Shown: positions 11,534 through 21,514, numbered from the stretch's first letter. The stretch: DNA of 64,000 bases from Pegoplata infirma (GCA_963921195.1 OY992540.1:22890262-22954261); one strand, 5' to 3'. Notes: generated by a model not told the origin, from the sequence alone. Numbers and translations: made by a program.

Positions 11534-12713
11534 TATTATTATTATTATTATTTATTATTAGTCTATGGAACACAAATTCCTTACAGACTATGATTAATAT
11601 AAAAAAAAATAATATACAAAAGATTATATATATTACAAATTTATTTATTTTAAAATTGAAATTGACGAACATTGACATCAGCCGGCCACAAAGAAGGTTT
11701 AAACAGTTCCTTATAGAGTCCGGCAGAGATTCCAAGTTTAAATGAAATCCTTTTTAGCGTTTTCACATTGGTGTTAGTTCTAATTAGCTTATAACATTCC
11801 AAATGCTTTTGTTCGATATTAAAATATTTCACAACATATTGAATAATTTGTTCAGACGTTACATTTGGTTTAAACGACGACAAATGCACCCACTTCTTAT
11901 TAGGAATTACTTGTAGATCATTGTTATTGTTGCCTCCAACAATTAACTGCTTACGTTTTTTCTTCTTAACATTAATCCATGCAGAATTGTTATCTGGGAT
12001 ATCAATATTGTCAGTAGCTGTATTTAAACTTTCATCAGATTTTTGCGAAAAACAAATACTCTCTCTTCTTACTCTTGTACTAGCAGAACTTAAAACTTTT
12101 GCTTTGTTGTTATCAACATCATTATGATTAAAATCATTATCAAGACACAGGCTTCTCTTAACATGATCACTGAGTTCAGCAGCAACAACATCATTATATG
12201 CATTTTTTTTAAACTCCGAAACAACAACACCATTAGAATTAATGCAATGACCATCAAATAAGTTTTCAGTAGAATGAGAAGAAAGCGAACCACACAAAGG
12301 TGAACGAACTCTTGTTTTTTTTAAATTACTATTTGAATTTTTACTTTTTTCGGCTTGTGTTTTTTTATTTTTAAAAGAAACACTCTCAGTAGCATTGTTG
12401 CTTTTCTTGACATTTTCATAAAAAAGAGTTTTTAATTCTTTTATTTCATTTGCCAACATTGATACTTTAGCATCCAAATCATATGGAGAATCTGCACATT
12501 TATCACAATTGTAAAAAATATTTTTATTATAAATTACTAGCTCCAAAACATTATCGCTATTTATGCCAGAACATAATTGATGAAAATTGCCACTGCAGCA
12601 TTTACATTTAACGAAAAAACTACCGACGGCTTTATTACAAGCAACACAAAATGTGTTAGGCATTAGAGAAAAAACAACTTGTTCACATGACAGTCACTAC
12701 TGAACTGTTTTTA
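11534..12713 (-). mobile_element. Gag-only LINE copy with target duplication
   Basis: A 1.18-kb retroposed unit lies inside the hAT element. It is bounded by GCAGTTGTTTT at 11522-11532 and 12714-12724, an 11-bp duplication. Read on the minus strand it has a ~50-nt 5' leader, an intact ORF1, about 100 nt of 3' sequence and a (TAA)n tail at the 3' end. No endonuclease/reverse-transcriptase ORF is present. Either an internal deletion removed ORF2 before retroposition, or the unit is a gag-only family mobilised in trans. Confidence 0.85.
11650..12663 (-). CDS. LINE ORF1 protein, PHD-like zinc finger
   Basis: A 337-residue intact protein with the layout of ORF1 (gag-like) proteins of insect non-LTR retrotransposons, which coat the RNA intermediate. 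The N-terminus carries a Cys4-His-Cys3 PHD-like finger (residues ~6-57: FCVAC, then KCKCC, then FHQLC, then NCDKC). It is followed by a short predicted coiled coil (LDAKVSMLANEIKELKTLF), then a long Asn/Ser/Lys-rich linker. The last ~80 residues (from WVHLSSFKPNVTSEQII to LWPADVNVRQFQF) resemble the conserved C-terminal RNA-binding-like block of such ORF1s. The start ATG at 12663 is ~50 nt from the element's 5' end, and the only upstream sequence is the leader. The exact clade (CR1-like versus Jockey-like) is not certain. An uninterrupted frame is notable in otherwise decayed surroundings. Confidence 0.85.
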   Translation of the reverse strand: MPNTFCVACNKAVGSFFVKCKCCSGNFHQLCSGINSDNVLELVIYNKNIFYNCDKCADSPYDLDAKVSMLANEIKELKTLFYENVKKSNNATESVSFKNKKTQAEKSKNSNSNLKKTRVRSPLCGSLSSHSTENLFDGHCINSNGVVVSEFKKNAYNDVVAAELSDHVKRSLCLDNDFNHNDVDNNKAKVLSSASTRVRRESICFSQKSDESLNTATDNIDIPDNNSAWINVKKKKRKQLIVGGNNNNDLQVIPNKKWVHLSSFKPNVTSEQIIQYVVKYFNIEQKHLECYKLIRTNTNVKTLKRISFKLGISAGLYKELFKPSLWPADVNVRQFQF

Positions 12714-12899
12714 GCAGTTGTTTTCACTGAAATACTAATTGACCCCAAGTTTGTTAGTTTAACCGAAGTTTTTTGAGTGTTGGAAAAATCATCAGTGTTT
12801 TACCATAGAAAGAGTTTTTACAGAGTTATTTCTGGAAAAAAACAAAAACTTGGGCGTACTGATTTGAGTTCAGAAGAAAATGGTCACCCTATTCATAAT

Positions 12900-13572
12900 T
12901 ATTAGAGAGAGAAAATAAGAAACAAGTAAAAAAGTTATATTCGGACTTGCCGAAAAAAACGTAATTAGAAAGAAGTTGTTGAAATTTTTTTTTGAAACAA
13001 TCGTGTTAGAAAGGTTGATAAAAAATTAATTTTGGAAAAAAAATTAAAAAAAAACGTCCTCGGAAAAAAATTTGTTGTTGAAAACTATAATTCGGCGAAA
13101 TCCTTAAACTTTCGTTCATAACTTTTGAACCGATGAACATATATCGCTCAATATCAATACAACAACAAGTAAATATGTTAAGTTTCAGTCATGTGCTGTG
13201 TTTTTCAATAAATGGATTTATTTTCAAATAAGTTTGGAATATTTTTTTTTCCTAAATTTTAGGATTTAATAAGTCGAATTTGGATTAATTTTGATTTATT
13301 TATAACTTTTATCATTTTTCATTTTTTTTATTATTTTTTCGGATTATAATTGCAAATTTATCATAGACTACGGAAAAAAATATTCCAAATTAGTTTTGGT
13401 ATGGTAAAATAATCCATTTTTTGCACTTTTCAAATAGGAATATCTTGAAAACCGTTCGACCGACTTTAAAAATTATTTGATATTCGTGTTCGCTCATCAA
13501 AATAATAAGTGTCGTAAGATTTATTTATTTATTTTTTTATTAATTTTCAAAAATCCAAAATTTTGATCGCCG
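12900..13572. other. Diverged dispersed repeat flank
   Basis: AT-rich non-coding DNA. The piece around 13430-13530 (ACCGTTCGACCGACTTTAAA, then GATATTCGTGTTCGC) recurs with changes near 26930, 29750 and 63360, so this is part of a dispersed repeat. The last five bases CGCCG (13568-13572) form a target duplication with 15542-15546. Confidence 0.5.
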
Positions 13573-15541
13573 CACTATGGTTCCAAATGCATATTTTTTG
13601 GCAGAAATTAAAAAAGAAAATTAACAAATTTCCAAAAGCCATTAAGAAAGTATAATAAAAAAAATTTGATGGCAATACTGTCAGTCTGCCAGGGTTTCAA
13701 AGTTGATAGTTTTATGGGATCAAAACCATATTACAATTATACTAACAGCAAATGGGAAAAAATAAAATTAAAAAAGGCTTAAAAGGAAAATTGAAGCCCA
13801 AGTAAAGTAGTTCTTATTAAAAACTCCAATTTTTAATTCCATGCATCTTTGGCGTTATTCTTGGGGGTTGTGGTTTTAAGGATTTTGAAGCCAAAATAGC
13901 CAATATCTTTCGTGGACAAAAAGTTGTGTTTGGGCATAAATTTGCATGACTCTTTAAATGTGAAAGTGTTGTCTAGATGGTCTATTTAGTTTTGAGTGAC
14001 ACATCTTTAAATTTTTTAAACTATAATTTTTTTGACCGAGCTAACTGACACTAAAAATATATTATTGTTGATAACACTGTGCTACAAAAAGCACAAAATC
14101 GAATATACTTTTGTTATGAGGTAGTTAAGGTTGAAGGTCTCGTCGAAAAGATCACAAAAATGCCCATCAAACTTGCCAGACACCCTCAAATTTTAAAGTT
14201 ATTGTCAAAAAACGTTTTTTTGGAACTTTTCTCCCTAAACCACGTGTAACTTAAAAACTTTTCCACTGATTTTCAATTTTTTAACTGTTTTGGATAGAAG
14301 AAATATAGGGTTTTTTATGTATGTGAATTGGTCAATCCATTTTAGAAAGATATGTATTGCTTTTTTCAACAATATCTAATTTTTTTGTTATTTTTTGAAA
14401 CATTTTTGAGTATATCGATTTTTTTCTGCCATAGTTCGTTCAGCAATATTTATATTTATAAACGTATTCTTAAAGAAAATTTAATTGTGAATACGATGAG
14501 CTTTATACCGAAAAAATCTAATAAAAATTGACAGAGTTGTGATAATTTTTCTAAAAATAAAATTAAGATTTAGCATGAAATTGCCGTTCGGACAACCCAG
14601 GCAAAAAAAAATAAAAAAATAACGAACATACTGAGAGGTTGCGTATCTTTATTTTAAAGGTTTTTGGCCCTCTGAACTCGAATTTGACCTTGAAATTGCG
14701 TTATCTTATTAAGTTTTTTATATATCAATTTATGTTTAATATCTCAAAAACCTGACGCGATAGAGCAATTTAAAGGCCAGATTCGGATTCAGCGCGCCAA
14801 AAACCTTTAAAAATATTGTACATGACCTCTTATGATAAATTTATTTTTTTTGCCTGGGTTGTCTGAACGGCGATTTCCTGAAAACTCTTAATTTTCTTTT
14901 TTATAAAAATTATCACAACTTGTCAATTATTATCTGATTTTTACAGGATAAAGCTCATCGAATTCAGAACTAAATTTTCTTTAAAATATGTTTATAAAAA
15001 TAAAGGTTGTTAAACAAACTATAGCGGAATAAAATCGATAAACTCGAAAAATTTTCAAAAAATGACAAAAAAATTAGATATTATAGAAAAAGTCAATAGA
15101 TATCTTTCATATATGTGTATATCAATTCACACACATGGAAAGTCCTATCCTTCTTCTATTCAAAACAGTTAAAAAATTTAAAATCGGTTGAAAATTTTCT
15201 GAATTACACAAGGTTTAATGAGAAAAGTCCCAAAAAAAAACGTTTTTTGACAATAGCTCTAAAACTTGAGGGTGTCTGGCAAGTTAAATGGGCATTTTTG
15301 TGATCTACTCTACAAAACCAACAACCTATACCATGTCGCATTAGAAGTATTTTTTCACTGTAGCACAGTGTAATTTTTTTCCAAAAAAAAAAAAAAATTT
15401 TTTTTAAAAACTTCCGAATTTTTTTTGAAAATCGTTCTTTGATTGCGTTAAGAGATAAAAAAACATTCCAGATTCAAAACTAGCGATTCTGTTTCATTTT
15501 TGGAATTTATGCCAAAAAAAAATTGATTTGGAACCATAGTG
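13573..15541. mobile_element. TIR element, CACTATGGTTCCAAAT ends
   Basis: The left tip CACTATGGTTCCAAATG and right tip ATTTGGAACCATAGTG are inverted copies, flanked by CGCCG on both sides (13568-13572 and 15542-15546). The arms continue with TTTTTTGGCA / TGCCAAAAAAA. The element's own sequence is only ~670 bp; the rest is the foldback 14075-15370. Non-coding. A 5-bp duplication does not identify a superfamily. Confidence 0.75.
14075..15370. mobile_element. Foldback element with ~620-bp arms
   Basis: Almost the whole element is one imperfect palindrome. The left arm runs from CACTGTGCTACA (14075) to about 14700, and the right arm from about 14755 to TGTAGCACAGTG (15370), leaving only ~50 bp of spacer. 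Matching blocks include TTGCCAGACACCCTCAA / TTGAGGGTGTCTGGCAA and GACAACCCAGGCAAAAAAAA / its inverted copy near 14850. TAA flanks both ends (14072-14074 and 15371-15373). The TWA duplication fits PIF/Harbinger-type insertion, though this is inference. It has no coding capacity; a transcript would form a very long hairpin. Confidence 0.88.
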
Positions 15542-15546
15542 CGCCG

Positions 15547-16276
15547 GGCGCCTAATGGGAATTTAATCCGATTGACCTGAAATTTGTACCTCATAAGTTT
15601 TAGGCCTAGTAGAATAAAAATTTGCCCTTACCAAAATAGGCCACTCCAATGTCCCTGGGACCTGGGATAGGTTCTGGAATAGCTAGTTCGCCAAAGTTTT
15701 ACAGAATTTAACAAAAATAAATGTTGAATCACAAAATTTTTTTAGCAAAAACCAAAAAATAAAGTAAAACGTTTAAAAAATCAGAAGATTAGAAAAAAAT
15801 AAGAGTTCATTTTGAGGCATTAAGGTACCACTAAAAAACTTTTAGAAAATTCTGACAAATTAGGAAACAAGCTGGAAAATTTTTTGCATTTTGACTAATA
15901 GAAAAAATCTTAAAATGTTTTCAAAGAATTCGAAAAATGGAAATCTAGACAAAATATCAAAATGTAAGAAAAGTGCATTAAACATGTTTGTTTTTGGTGA
16001 AAAAAAAGATTGATGAACAAAAATTTGTTTTTGATGAAAAAAATGAAATGAAAAAGAAAAAATTTGATGAAAAAAAAACTTGATGAAAAAAAAAAAAAAA
16101 AAATTGGATGAAAAAAAAATCTGATGAAAAAAAAAAAATTTATGAAAAATGAAATTGTTAAAAACCAAAAATTTTGATGTGAAAAAAATTTTTGGTCAAA
16201 AAAAAAAAATTATGAAAAAAATTTTTTTTTTTTCAAAAATTATGAAAAAAATGTTGATAATAAAAAAAATACAATG
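15547..16276. other. Noncoding DNA with (GATGAAAAA)n tract
   Basis: No gene is seen. A short GGGACCTGGGATAGGTTC patch near 15655 resembles the array at 30.3-31.8 kb. From about 15995 to 16260 the sequence is a low-complexity GATGAAAAAAA/AATTT tract like that at 22.4-23.1 kb. Open frames here translate the tract into Phe-rich peptides. Confidence 0.6.
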
Positions 16277-16962
16277 TTTTCTTCTTCAATCACAAACCCT
16301 TAATAACAAACAAAAATAGCATACGCCGATAAAAACACTTAAATACAGAATTGACAAAAATATATGAAAATATATGTCGCCCTACGGACAAGTAGTCTCA
16401 AATATATGAACTCATCTTTAACGTGTATAATTCAGCGCTAAAATTGTAATGTGCAAAAACGAGACAAAGAGAGATTAAGGAATGTTGTTGTTTCTAAGGA
16501 TCGTAATAATGTTTGTGTAAAAATAAAAATCTTCTGTTGACGTCACACACTTAACATCTGTAATGAAATACGAACCAACTTCTGCTGTTAGTTTGTCAAG
16601 CAGAGCGATGGATGCAAACTGATGGAAAATTTCATGAACGTGGGTTCGATTCCAATCAGAGTTAAGTCTGTTGATGAAAAAACATATAGAAAAAACAGTC
16701 TTACAAATATCAAACAATTTAAATCCAATGTTATTTTCTCCACTGAAGCCGAAGAGGTGGCTACTGAAACCATGGTCTGGAATAAATCCACATTAAATAT
16801 ATTCTTTAGAAATACAATGTTTCTTCTTCAATCACAAACCCTTAAAAAAAAATTTATTGAAAAACAATTATGTTGTGTGATTGCTGGTGAAAAACGCTTT
16901 TATTCACCAGCAGGTCAATTATTACACCGTCCGCAAAAAATGTAGTAAAACTGCATTTACAG
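16277..16962. other. Repeat mosaic before the SINE
   Basis: A ~35-bp block ATGTTTTCTTCTTCAATCAC...AACCCTTAA at 16277 is repeated at about 16816, so the segment between may be an insertion; it starts near an ATACGCCG motif seen at other element ends. A B-box-like GTGGGTTCGATTCC lies at about 16640 without a matching A box. The last 14 bases (16949-16962, AACTGCATTTACAG) are the SINE's left target duplication. Confidence 0.5.
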
Positions 16963-17173
16963 GGGCCCCCGTAGGCTAGTTGGTAGCGTGCTAGCCTTTC
17001 AACGTGGGGGTCGTGGGTTCGATTCCCACCAGAGCCCTTGGTTTTTTCGCTACAACGAGACGACGGTCATTGTTACCAGTTCTCGGTTAGGTTGAATTTA
17101 TTAAAAATGAGTTGTAAATAAATAGAAAGAATAAATAAAAATAATTGATCATGTGATCAACACTATATATAAT
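16963..17173 (+). mobile_element. tRNA-derived SINE, 14-bp target duplication
   Basis: The head is tRNA-like, with an A-box-like TAGGCTAGTTGG at 16972-16983 and a canonical B box GGGTTCGATTCCC at 17015-17027. It is followed by a non-tRNA body containing GTCATTGTTACCAGTTCTCG and a tail GGTTAGGTT...TTAAAAATG. AACTGCATTTACAG flanks it at 16949-16962 and 17174-17187. The related unoccupied site AACTGCATTAACAG at about 61806 continues into the same GTGATCCTGTTT sequence, which confirms the insertion. The acceptor and anticodon stems pair poorly, so it is not a functional tRNA. Two more copies lie at 20535-20677 (minus) and 62048-62165. Confidence 0.9.
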
Positions 17174-17187
17174 AACTGCATTTACAG

Positions 17188-17499
17188 TTGTTCTTTTCGT
17201 GATCCTGTTTCCTTTTAAAAGGACTTCAAAATTTTAGGAGATTAAATTTTATAAAATATTTTGTTAATATTTTTACTTGTCCTAGGATGCTTCTAGTGAT
17301 AGCAAATTAAAGAGGAGGATCTTCCCTAATTTTCCTATTTTATTATTTTTACATATCAGGAAAAAGGATGTTAGTTACGTCCTTTCAAAAATCTATCCTT
17401 CAATATTATTTAAAATTTTCAACAAAATATTTTAATAAAGTTTTTAAATTCAAATGACTTTTTTCACATCCTTTTATCCTGATATGGCAAAATAGGGGT
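17188..17499. other. Noncoding DNA flanking the SINE
   Basis: Sequence continues the pre-insertion repeat (TTCGTGATCCTGTTTCCTTT), of which a diverged copy lies at about 61825. No other feature is seen. Confidence 0.4.
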
Positions 17500-18440
17500 A
17501 AAAAACTGTACTTTTGGTACTTTTTATATCTCATGAAATAATGGTCCTAGAGACTTGAAATTAGGACTGTATGTTCACCTCCCGCAATGCAGATCCTGTA
17601 AGGCTGGACTTTTGCCAATGTTGATTCTAAGGGGGTAAAAAGGGTAAAAAACTGTACTTTTGGTACTTTTTATATCTCATGACATAACGGTCATAGAGAC
17701 TTGAAATTTGGAATGTAGGTTCACCTCCCGGAATGTAGATCCTGTAATGCTGGAATTTTGCCAATGTTGATTCTAGGGGGGTAAAAAGGGTAAAAAACTG
17801 TACTTTTGGTACTTTTTATATCTCATGAAATAATGGTCACAGAGATTTGAAATTTGGACTGTATGTTCACCTCCCGGAATATAGATACACTAAGGCTGAA
17901 TTTTTGCCAATGATGATTCAAAGGGGGTAAAAAGGGTACAAAACTGTACTTTTGGTACCTTTTACATTTCCTTAAATAATGATACTAGAAACTTGATATT
18001 TGCAATGTAGGTTCACCTCCCGGAAAAAAGATTCGCTAAGGCAGGGTTTTTGCCAATGTTGATTCTACGGGGGTAAAATGGGTAAAAAAGTGTACTTTTG
18101 GTACTTTTTTTTATTTACTGAAATAATGGTATACAAACTTGAAATTTGGAATGTAGGATCCTCTGCTGAAAAAAAAACAAATTTTGCAAATTTGGATTCT
18201 AAGGGGGGTCAAAGGGGTAAAAAGTGTTCTCTTAGTACCTTTTGTTATTTCTTGAAAAAATGGGATTAGAAACTTCAAATTTGGAATGTAGAATCCTGCA
18301 GTGAAAAAAACATTCTGGAAAAAATACTTTTTGGAAATTGCGTTTCATAGGGGGGTAAAATATTGTACTTTTGGTACTTTTTATATTTCCTAATATAATT
18401 TTCCTAGACACCTGAAATTTGGAATGTGGAATACTACCTT
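17500..18440. repeat. ~145-bp tandem array
   Basis: Six to seven diverged units of about 143-149 bp each begin with ACTGTACTTTTGGTACTTTT and carry TTGAAATTTGGA-TGTAGG, TTCACCTCCCGGAAT and TTTTGCCAATGTTGATTCTA blocks. Units become shorter and more diverged toward the 3' end, where the 16-bp array begins. Non-coding satellite-type repeat. Confidence 0.85.
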
Positions 18441-18454
18441 TTGCACAATAAAAT

Positions 18455-18995
18455 TAAAATAAAAAGTTCCTTTTATAAAAGTTCCTTTTATAAAAAGTAG
18501 CTTTAATAAAAAGTACCTTTTATAAAAAGTACCTTTTATAAAAAGTACCTTTTATAAAAAGTACCTTTTATAAAAAGTACATTTTATAAAAAGTACCTTT
18601 TATAAAAAGTACCTTTTATAAAAAGTACCTTTAATAAAAAGTACCTTTTATAAAAAGTACCTTTTATAAAAAGTACCTTTTATAAAAAGTACCTTTTATA
18701 AAAAGTACCTTTTATAAAAAGTACCTTTTATAAAAAGTACCTTTTATAAAAAGTACCTTTTATAAAAAGTACCTTTTATAAAAAGTACCTTTTATAAAAA
18801 GTACCTTTTTTAAAAAGTACCTTTTATAAAAAGTACCATTTATAAAAAGTAACTTTTATAAAAAGTACCTTTTATAAAAAGTACCTTTTATAAAAAGTAC
18901 CTTTTATAAAAAGTACCTTTTATAAAAAGTTCCTTTAATAAAAAGTACGTTTTATAAAAAAGTGCCTTTTATATAAAGTACCATTTATAAATAGT
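18455..18995. repeat. 16-bp minisatellite (AAAAAGTACCTTTTAT)n
   Basis: Roughly 33 near-identical copies of a 16-bp unit, with rare point changes (TTAAT, GTTCC, AACTTT). The unit is almost self-complementary around AAAAGTACCTTTT and looks derived from the GTACTTTTGGTACTTTTTAT segment of the preceding array, so it probably expanded from it. High homogeneity suggests a young array. Confidence 0.92.
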
Positions 18996-19338
18996 ACCGA
19001 AAGTAAACTTTTTAGTACTTTTTTATTTCCTGGAATAATAATCGTAGAAACTTTTTATATTTCCTGAAATTTATAGATATTTTTTTTCACTCAAACTTAT
19101 TTATATTCCAATTTATTTTTTCACTGAAATATTTATTCACTCAAAATCCAAAATCCTGATATAAGGGCTTGAAAATTGTCAATATCTTTTTTCACCGGAA
19201 CTAACATTATAAAGTACCAGCAAAGTTATTCACATTTTATTGTTTAAATTATTCATTGAAATATTATTGTATGAAAAACTTAAACGTCCACATGTAAATA
19301 AAACAAAGACTACGTAGGGGAATTTTTTTGAAATCGAT
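18996..19338. other. Noncoding DNA after the minisatellite
   Basis: AT-rich with scattered fragments of the upstream ~145-bp unit (CTTTTTATATTTCCTGAAAT). No gene is supported. Confidence 0.4.
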
Positions 19339-19411
19339 AGAGTTATTCTGATCTTTCTATTATCCGGTATTCAATACAACCGGTAACGAAGTACCGGGAT
19401 GGTAAGCTAGT
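19339..19411 (+). mobile_element. Possible Helitron-like 3' end
   Basis: A compact hairpin CCGGTA-ACGAAG-TACCGG (19380-19397) is followed after a few bases by GCTAG then T, which fits the Helitron terminus rule (a short hairpin just before CTRRT). The tandem arrays upstream would suit a Helitron-related interspersed element with central minisatellites. No 5' TC end or Rep/helicase remnant was found, so the call is tentative. Confidence 0.35.
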
Positions 19412-19469
19412 ATGATATAATTCCCGTCATCCTTTCTATCTTAATGTACGTTTAGCTGATTTTAATCTT

Positions 19470-19640
19470 ACACACCTACAGTGACAATCCAAGAGTGCTG
19501 ACGAAGGAAGGGTGGCTTCTTCCGAAAGCTGTCGACATCTTCACTTTGCCTGTGTTGTCAATTAATTTTTTTCAGATTTTCTCATTGTGCAACAAAAATA
19601 ATCATTTCTCAGAAATAATTAATATGGACTCAAACCGAAA
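19470..19640 (+). repeat. Repeat with hammerhead-like core, copy 1
   Basis: CTGACGA (19498-19504) is followed by a GGAAG...CTTCC stem (19506-19510 / 19519-19523) and GAAA (19524-19527), the order of a hammerhead ribozyme core. One extra A separates CTGACGA from the stem, and the following GCTGTC does not give an obvious stem III with a UH cleavage site. A near-identical copy lies at 53943. The right flank TATGGACTCAAACCG is half of the inverted repeat that surrounds copy 2. Catalysis is unproven. Confidence 0.5.
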
Positions 19641-19710
19641 TAAATAAAAAATTCTGTAAAACTTATAAAAATTATACCAAATTCATGAAATTTTGAAAAA
19701 GTTTAGAAAC

Positions 19711-20420
19711 CCAGTTGGCAACGTCCTCGAGCCATCCTCAGTGACGGAGCGGTTACATGTCAGAGTCACACCTGACATCCACAAGACTTCTCTATGTACT
19801 GGGTTGAGGACAGTTTCATACAAATTTTCAAAATGTCCTCACTCAAAGTCAGCAGTGGTCAGGGCTGACCTTCTGGGGACATGTCACCTATGACTTCTTT
19901 GGGGAAATGTCTGACATAGGTAATGCGAAAATATAAAAAAATTTCGTATTTCCTTTAGTTTTTACTTTTATCCATTTTCCTTTTTAAATTATCTTTCTTA
20001 TATTTAGAAAAAACTTTTCGCCTTTTTTAGTCCCAACTGGATTTGAACCTGGAACCTCCAGTTTATTAGTCCCACACCTAACTACTTGTTCCAAACTTTA
20101 TTTTTAAAATTGTTTGTCTATTTATTACTTTTATTGTAGTTAGATTTTGATTTTATTTTAATTAAATCGATAATATTGCCATCTTTTTCTTGAAAATTGA
20201 AGAGTTGCCCAGATTTAAAATTCTAATTTAGTATACTGCTATTCTGAAGACATTTCCTCTTAGACGTCTTAGAGGAATTTTCCACACTCTTAAAGCAAAC
20301 ATTCAGTGCTGACAATGTTAGGACATGTCATCAAGGATTACCTATGATTTGTTAGAACCTGAAGACATTTCCTGAAGGAATCACTGTGGAAATTTCCTCA
20401 GTGACAAATTTTCCAACTGG
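19711..20420. mobile_element. TIR element enclosing a tRNA-like module
   Basis: The tips CCAGTTGG and CCAACTGG are flanked by GAAAC on both sides (19706-19710 and 20421-20425). The arms carry TCCTCAGTGAC / GTCACTGAGGA-like blocks and several GACATGTC / TGACAT motifs. A minus-strand tRNA-like segment sits in the middle at 20029-20092. Non-coding; the superfamily cannot be decided from a 5-bp duplication. Confidence 0.7.
20029..20092 (-). repeat. tRNA-like module with A and B boxes
   Basis: On the minus strand an A-box-like TAGTTAGGTGTGG (20072-20084) precedes a B box GGTTCAAATCC (20039-20049) at tRNA-like spacing. The acceptor stem is not formed convincingly. It lies inside a TIR element, so it could be an inserted SINE head or a captured Pol III promoter. 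Confidence 0.55.
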
Positions 20421-20534
20421 GAAACATCATTAAATATTAAAACAAAAAATTTTTGGAACATTTGGAAAACTTCTGAAAAATTGAAGAATAATAAATTTGA
20501 TTCCATAATGAAGTGGTTCTTTATATAAATTTCC

Positions 20535-20677
20535 ATTTAATTACAAATCATTTTTAATATTTTAAACCTAACCGAAAACTGGTAACAATGACCAAATCGA
20601 CTAAGGGTTTAGGTGGGAACCGAACCCATGACCCACTGTTTCATATGCTAGTACGCTATCAACTAACCTACAGGGGA
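20535..20677 (-). mobile_element. SINE copy, minus strand
   Basis: Reverse-strand copy of the SINE at 16963. The tRNA-like head (ending near CCTGTAGGTTAGTTG at its 5' side, B box GGGTTCGGTTCCC) is followed by the body GTCATTGTTACCAGTTTTCG and the GGTTAGGTTTAAA...TTAAAAATG tail. Its 5' tip is immediately followed on the plus strand by the element starting at 20681. Confidence 0.8.
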
Positions 20678-20680
20678 ATA

Positions 20681-21512
20681 TCGTTAAACTATATTTAATT
20701 TGAGCTATCTAAAAAAACATAACTTTTCAGGAGAGCAAAAAAACCGTCGCATTCGCGTATTTTTAATCTTTTTGTCGGCCGATCTTTTACAATATTAATT
20801 AATAATTACTACTAAATTTTACACGTGCTTTGTTTGTAAAAATTCGTATTATTCGCTGAGTTACAGCAGATAGCTCGACCTTTTTTATTTGAAATTAATC
20901 AACCTAAGCAGATAGCTCATTAAATATAGACTTTAAAGCTTTATAACTTTTTAACGGATTATGTTAAAAATGTGAATTTGGTACCATATTTCTCAGTTTT
21001 TAAAGCCCTTCCGTTACAAGTGTTAAAAAAAAAACTTTTTTAATTTTTTTTTAAATCATCGATTTTTTCGCCCTTTATCGCCATTATTTGGAACCTTCAT
21101 GAAGCTTGCGAAAAATGTCATAACACTTGTGTTTGCTGTACAATCGAATAGACAAATAAAATATGCAAAAATTTCAACCGATTTTGCTCCGCATCGAAAT
21201 ATGGGTCAAAAACCGCGTTTTTAACCGCGGAATGGAGTTGAAACTTTCAAAAAAAAAACTGCCATTATTTTTATTGATGGAAACACCATATAAAAAGTGA
21301 TAATATAAAAAAAAATTTAATTTAAAAGTTTACCCTAGTAAACTAAACTGTAGATAGCTCAAATTTTTATTTATAAAAAAACATAGTCTTAAAATAATTT
21401 TTTTGTTCTGAAATTAATACCATAGATGACACTTATGCCAGCGAACATTTTGCCATCAAAAACTCATTTTCGTCAACCGAGCAGATAGCTCAAATTGAAT
21501 ATAGTTCCACGA
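20681..21512. mobile_element. TIR element with GAGCTATCT ends
   Basis: The left end starting TCGTTAAACTATATT and the right end AATATAGTTCCACGA are inverted copies; the arms extend through AATTTGAGCTATCT. TA flanks both ends (20679-20680 and 21513-21514). The AGATAGCTC motif recurs internally several times. Non-coding and inserted at the 5' tip of the SINE copy. Confidence 0.75.
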
Positions 21513-21514
21513 TA

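Larger units (their letters stand above)
10589..12891. mobile_element. hAT-type non-autonomous element
   Basis: The tips TAGGCTGACCAT (left) and ATGGTCACCCTA (right, complement TAGGGTGACCAT) are flanked by a perfect 8-bp duplication TTCATAAT (10581-10588 and 12892-12899), which fits the hAT nTnnnnAn target pattern. Near the left tip GTACTGAT/ATCAGTAC motifs repeat many times, as expected for subterminal transposase sites. The interior at 10980-11400 has two to three diverged copies of a ~110-180-bp unit containing GATTTGATGAGGTAATATCA. A LINE copy (11534-12713) is inserted. No transposase is visible. Confidence 0.92.

Noticed and set aside
16963..17040. A functional tRNA gene
   Set aside because: Good B box, but the acceptor and anticodon stems do not pair and it is joined to a SINE body with target duplications.
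18455..18995. CRISPR-like regular repeats
   Set aside because: Units are contiguous with no unique spacers and the context is a eukaryotic minisatellite.
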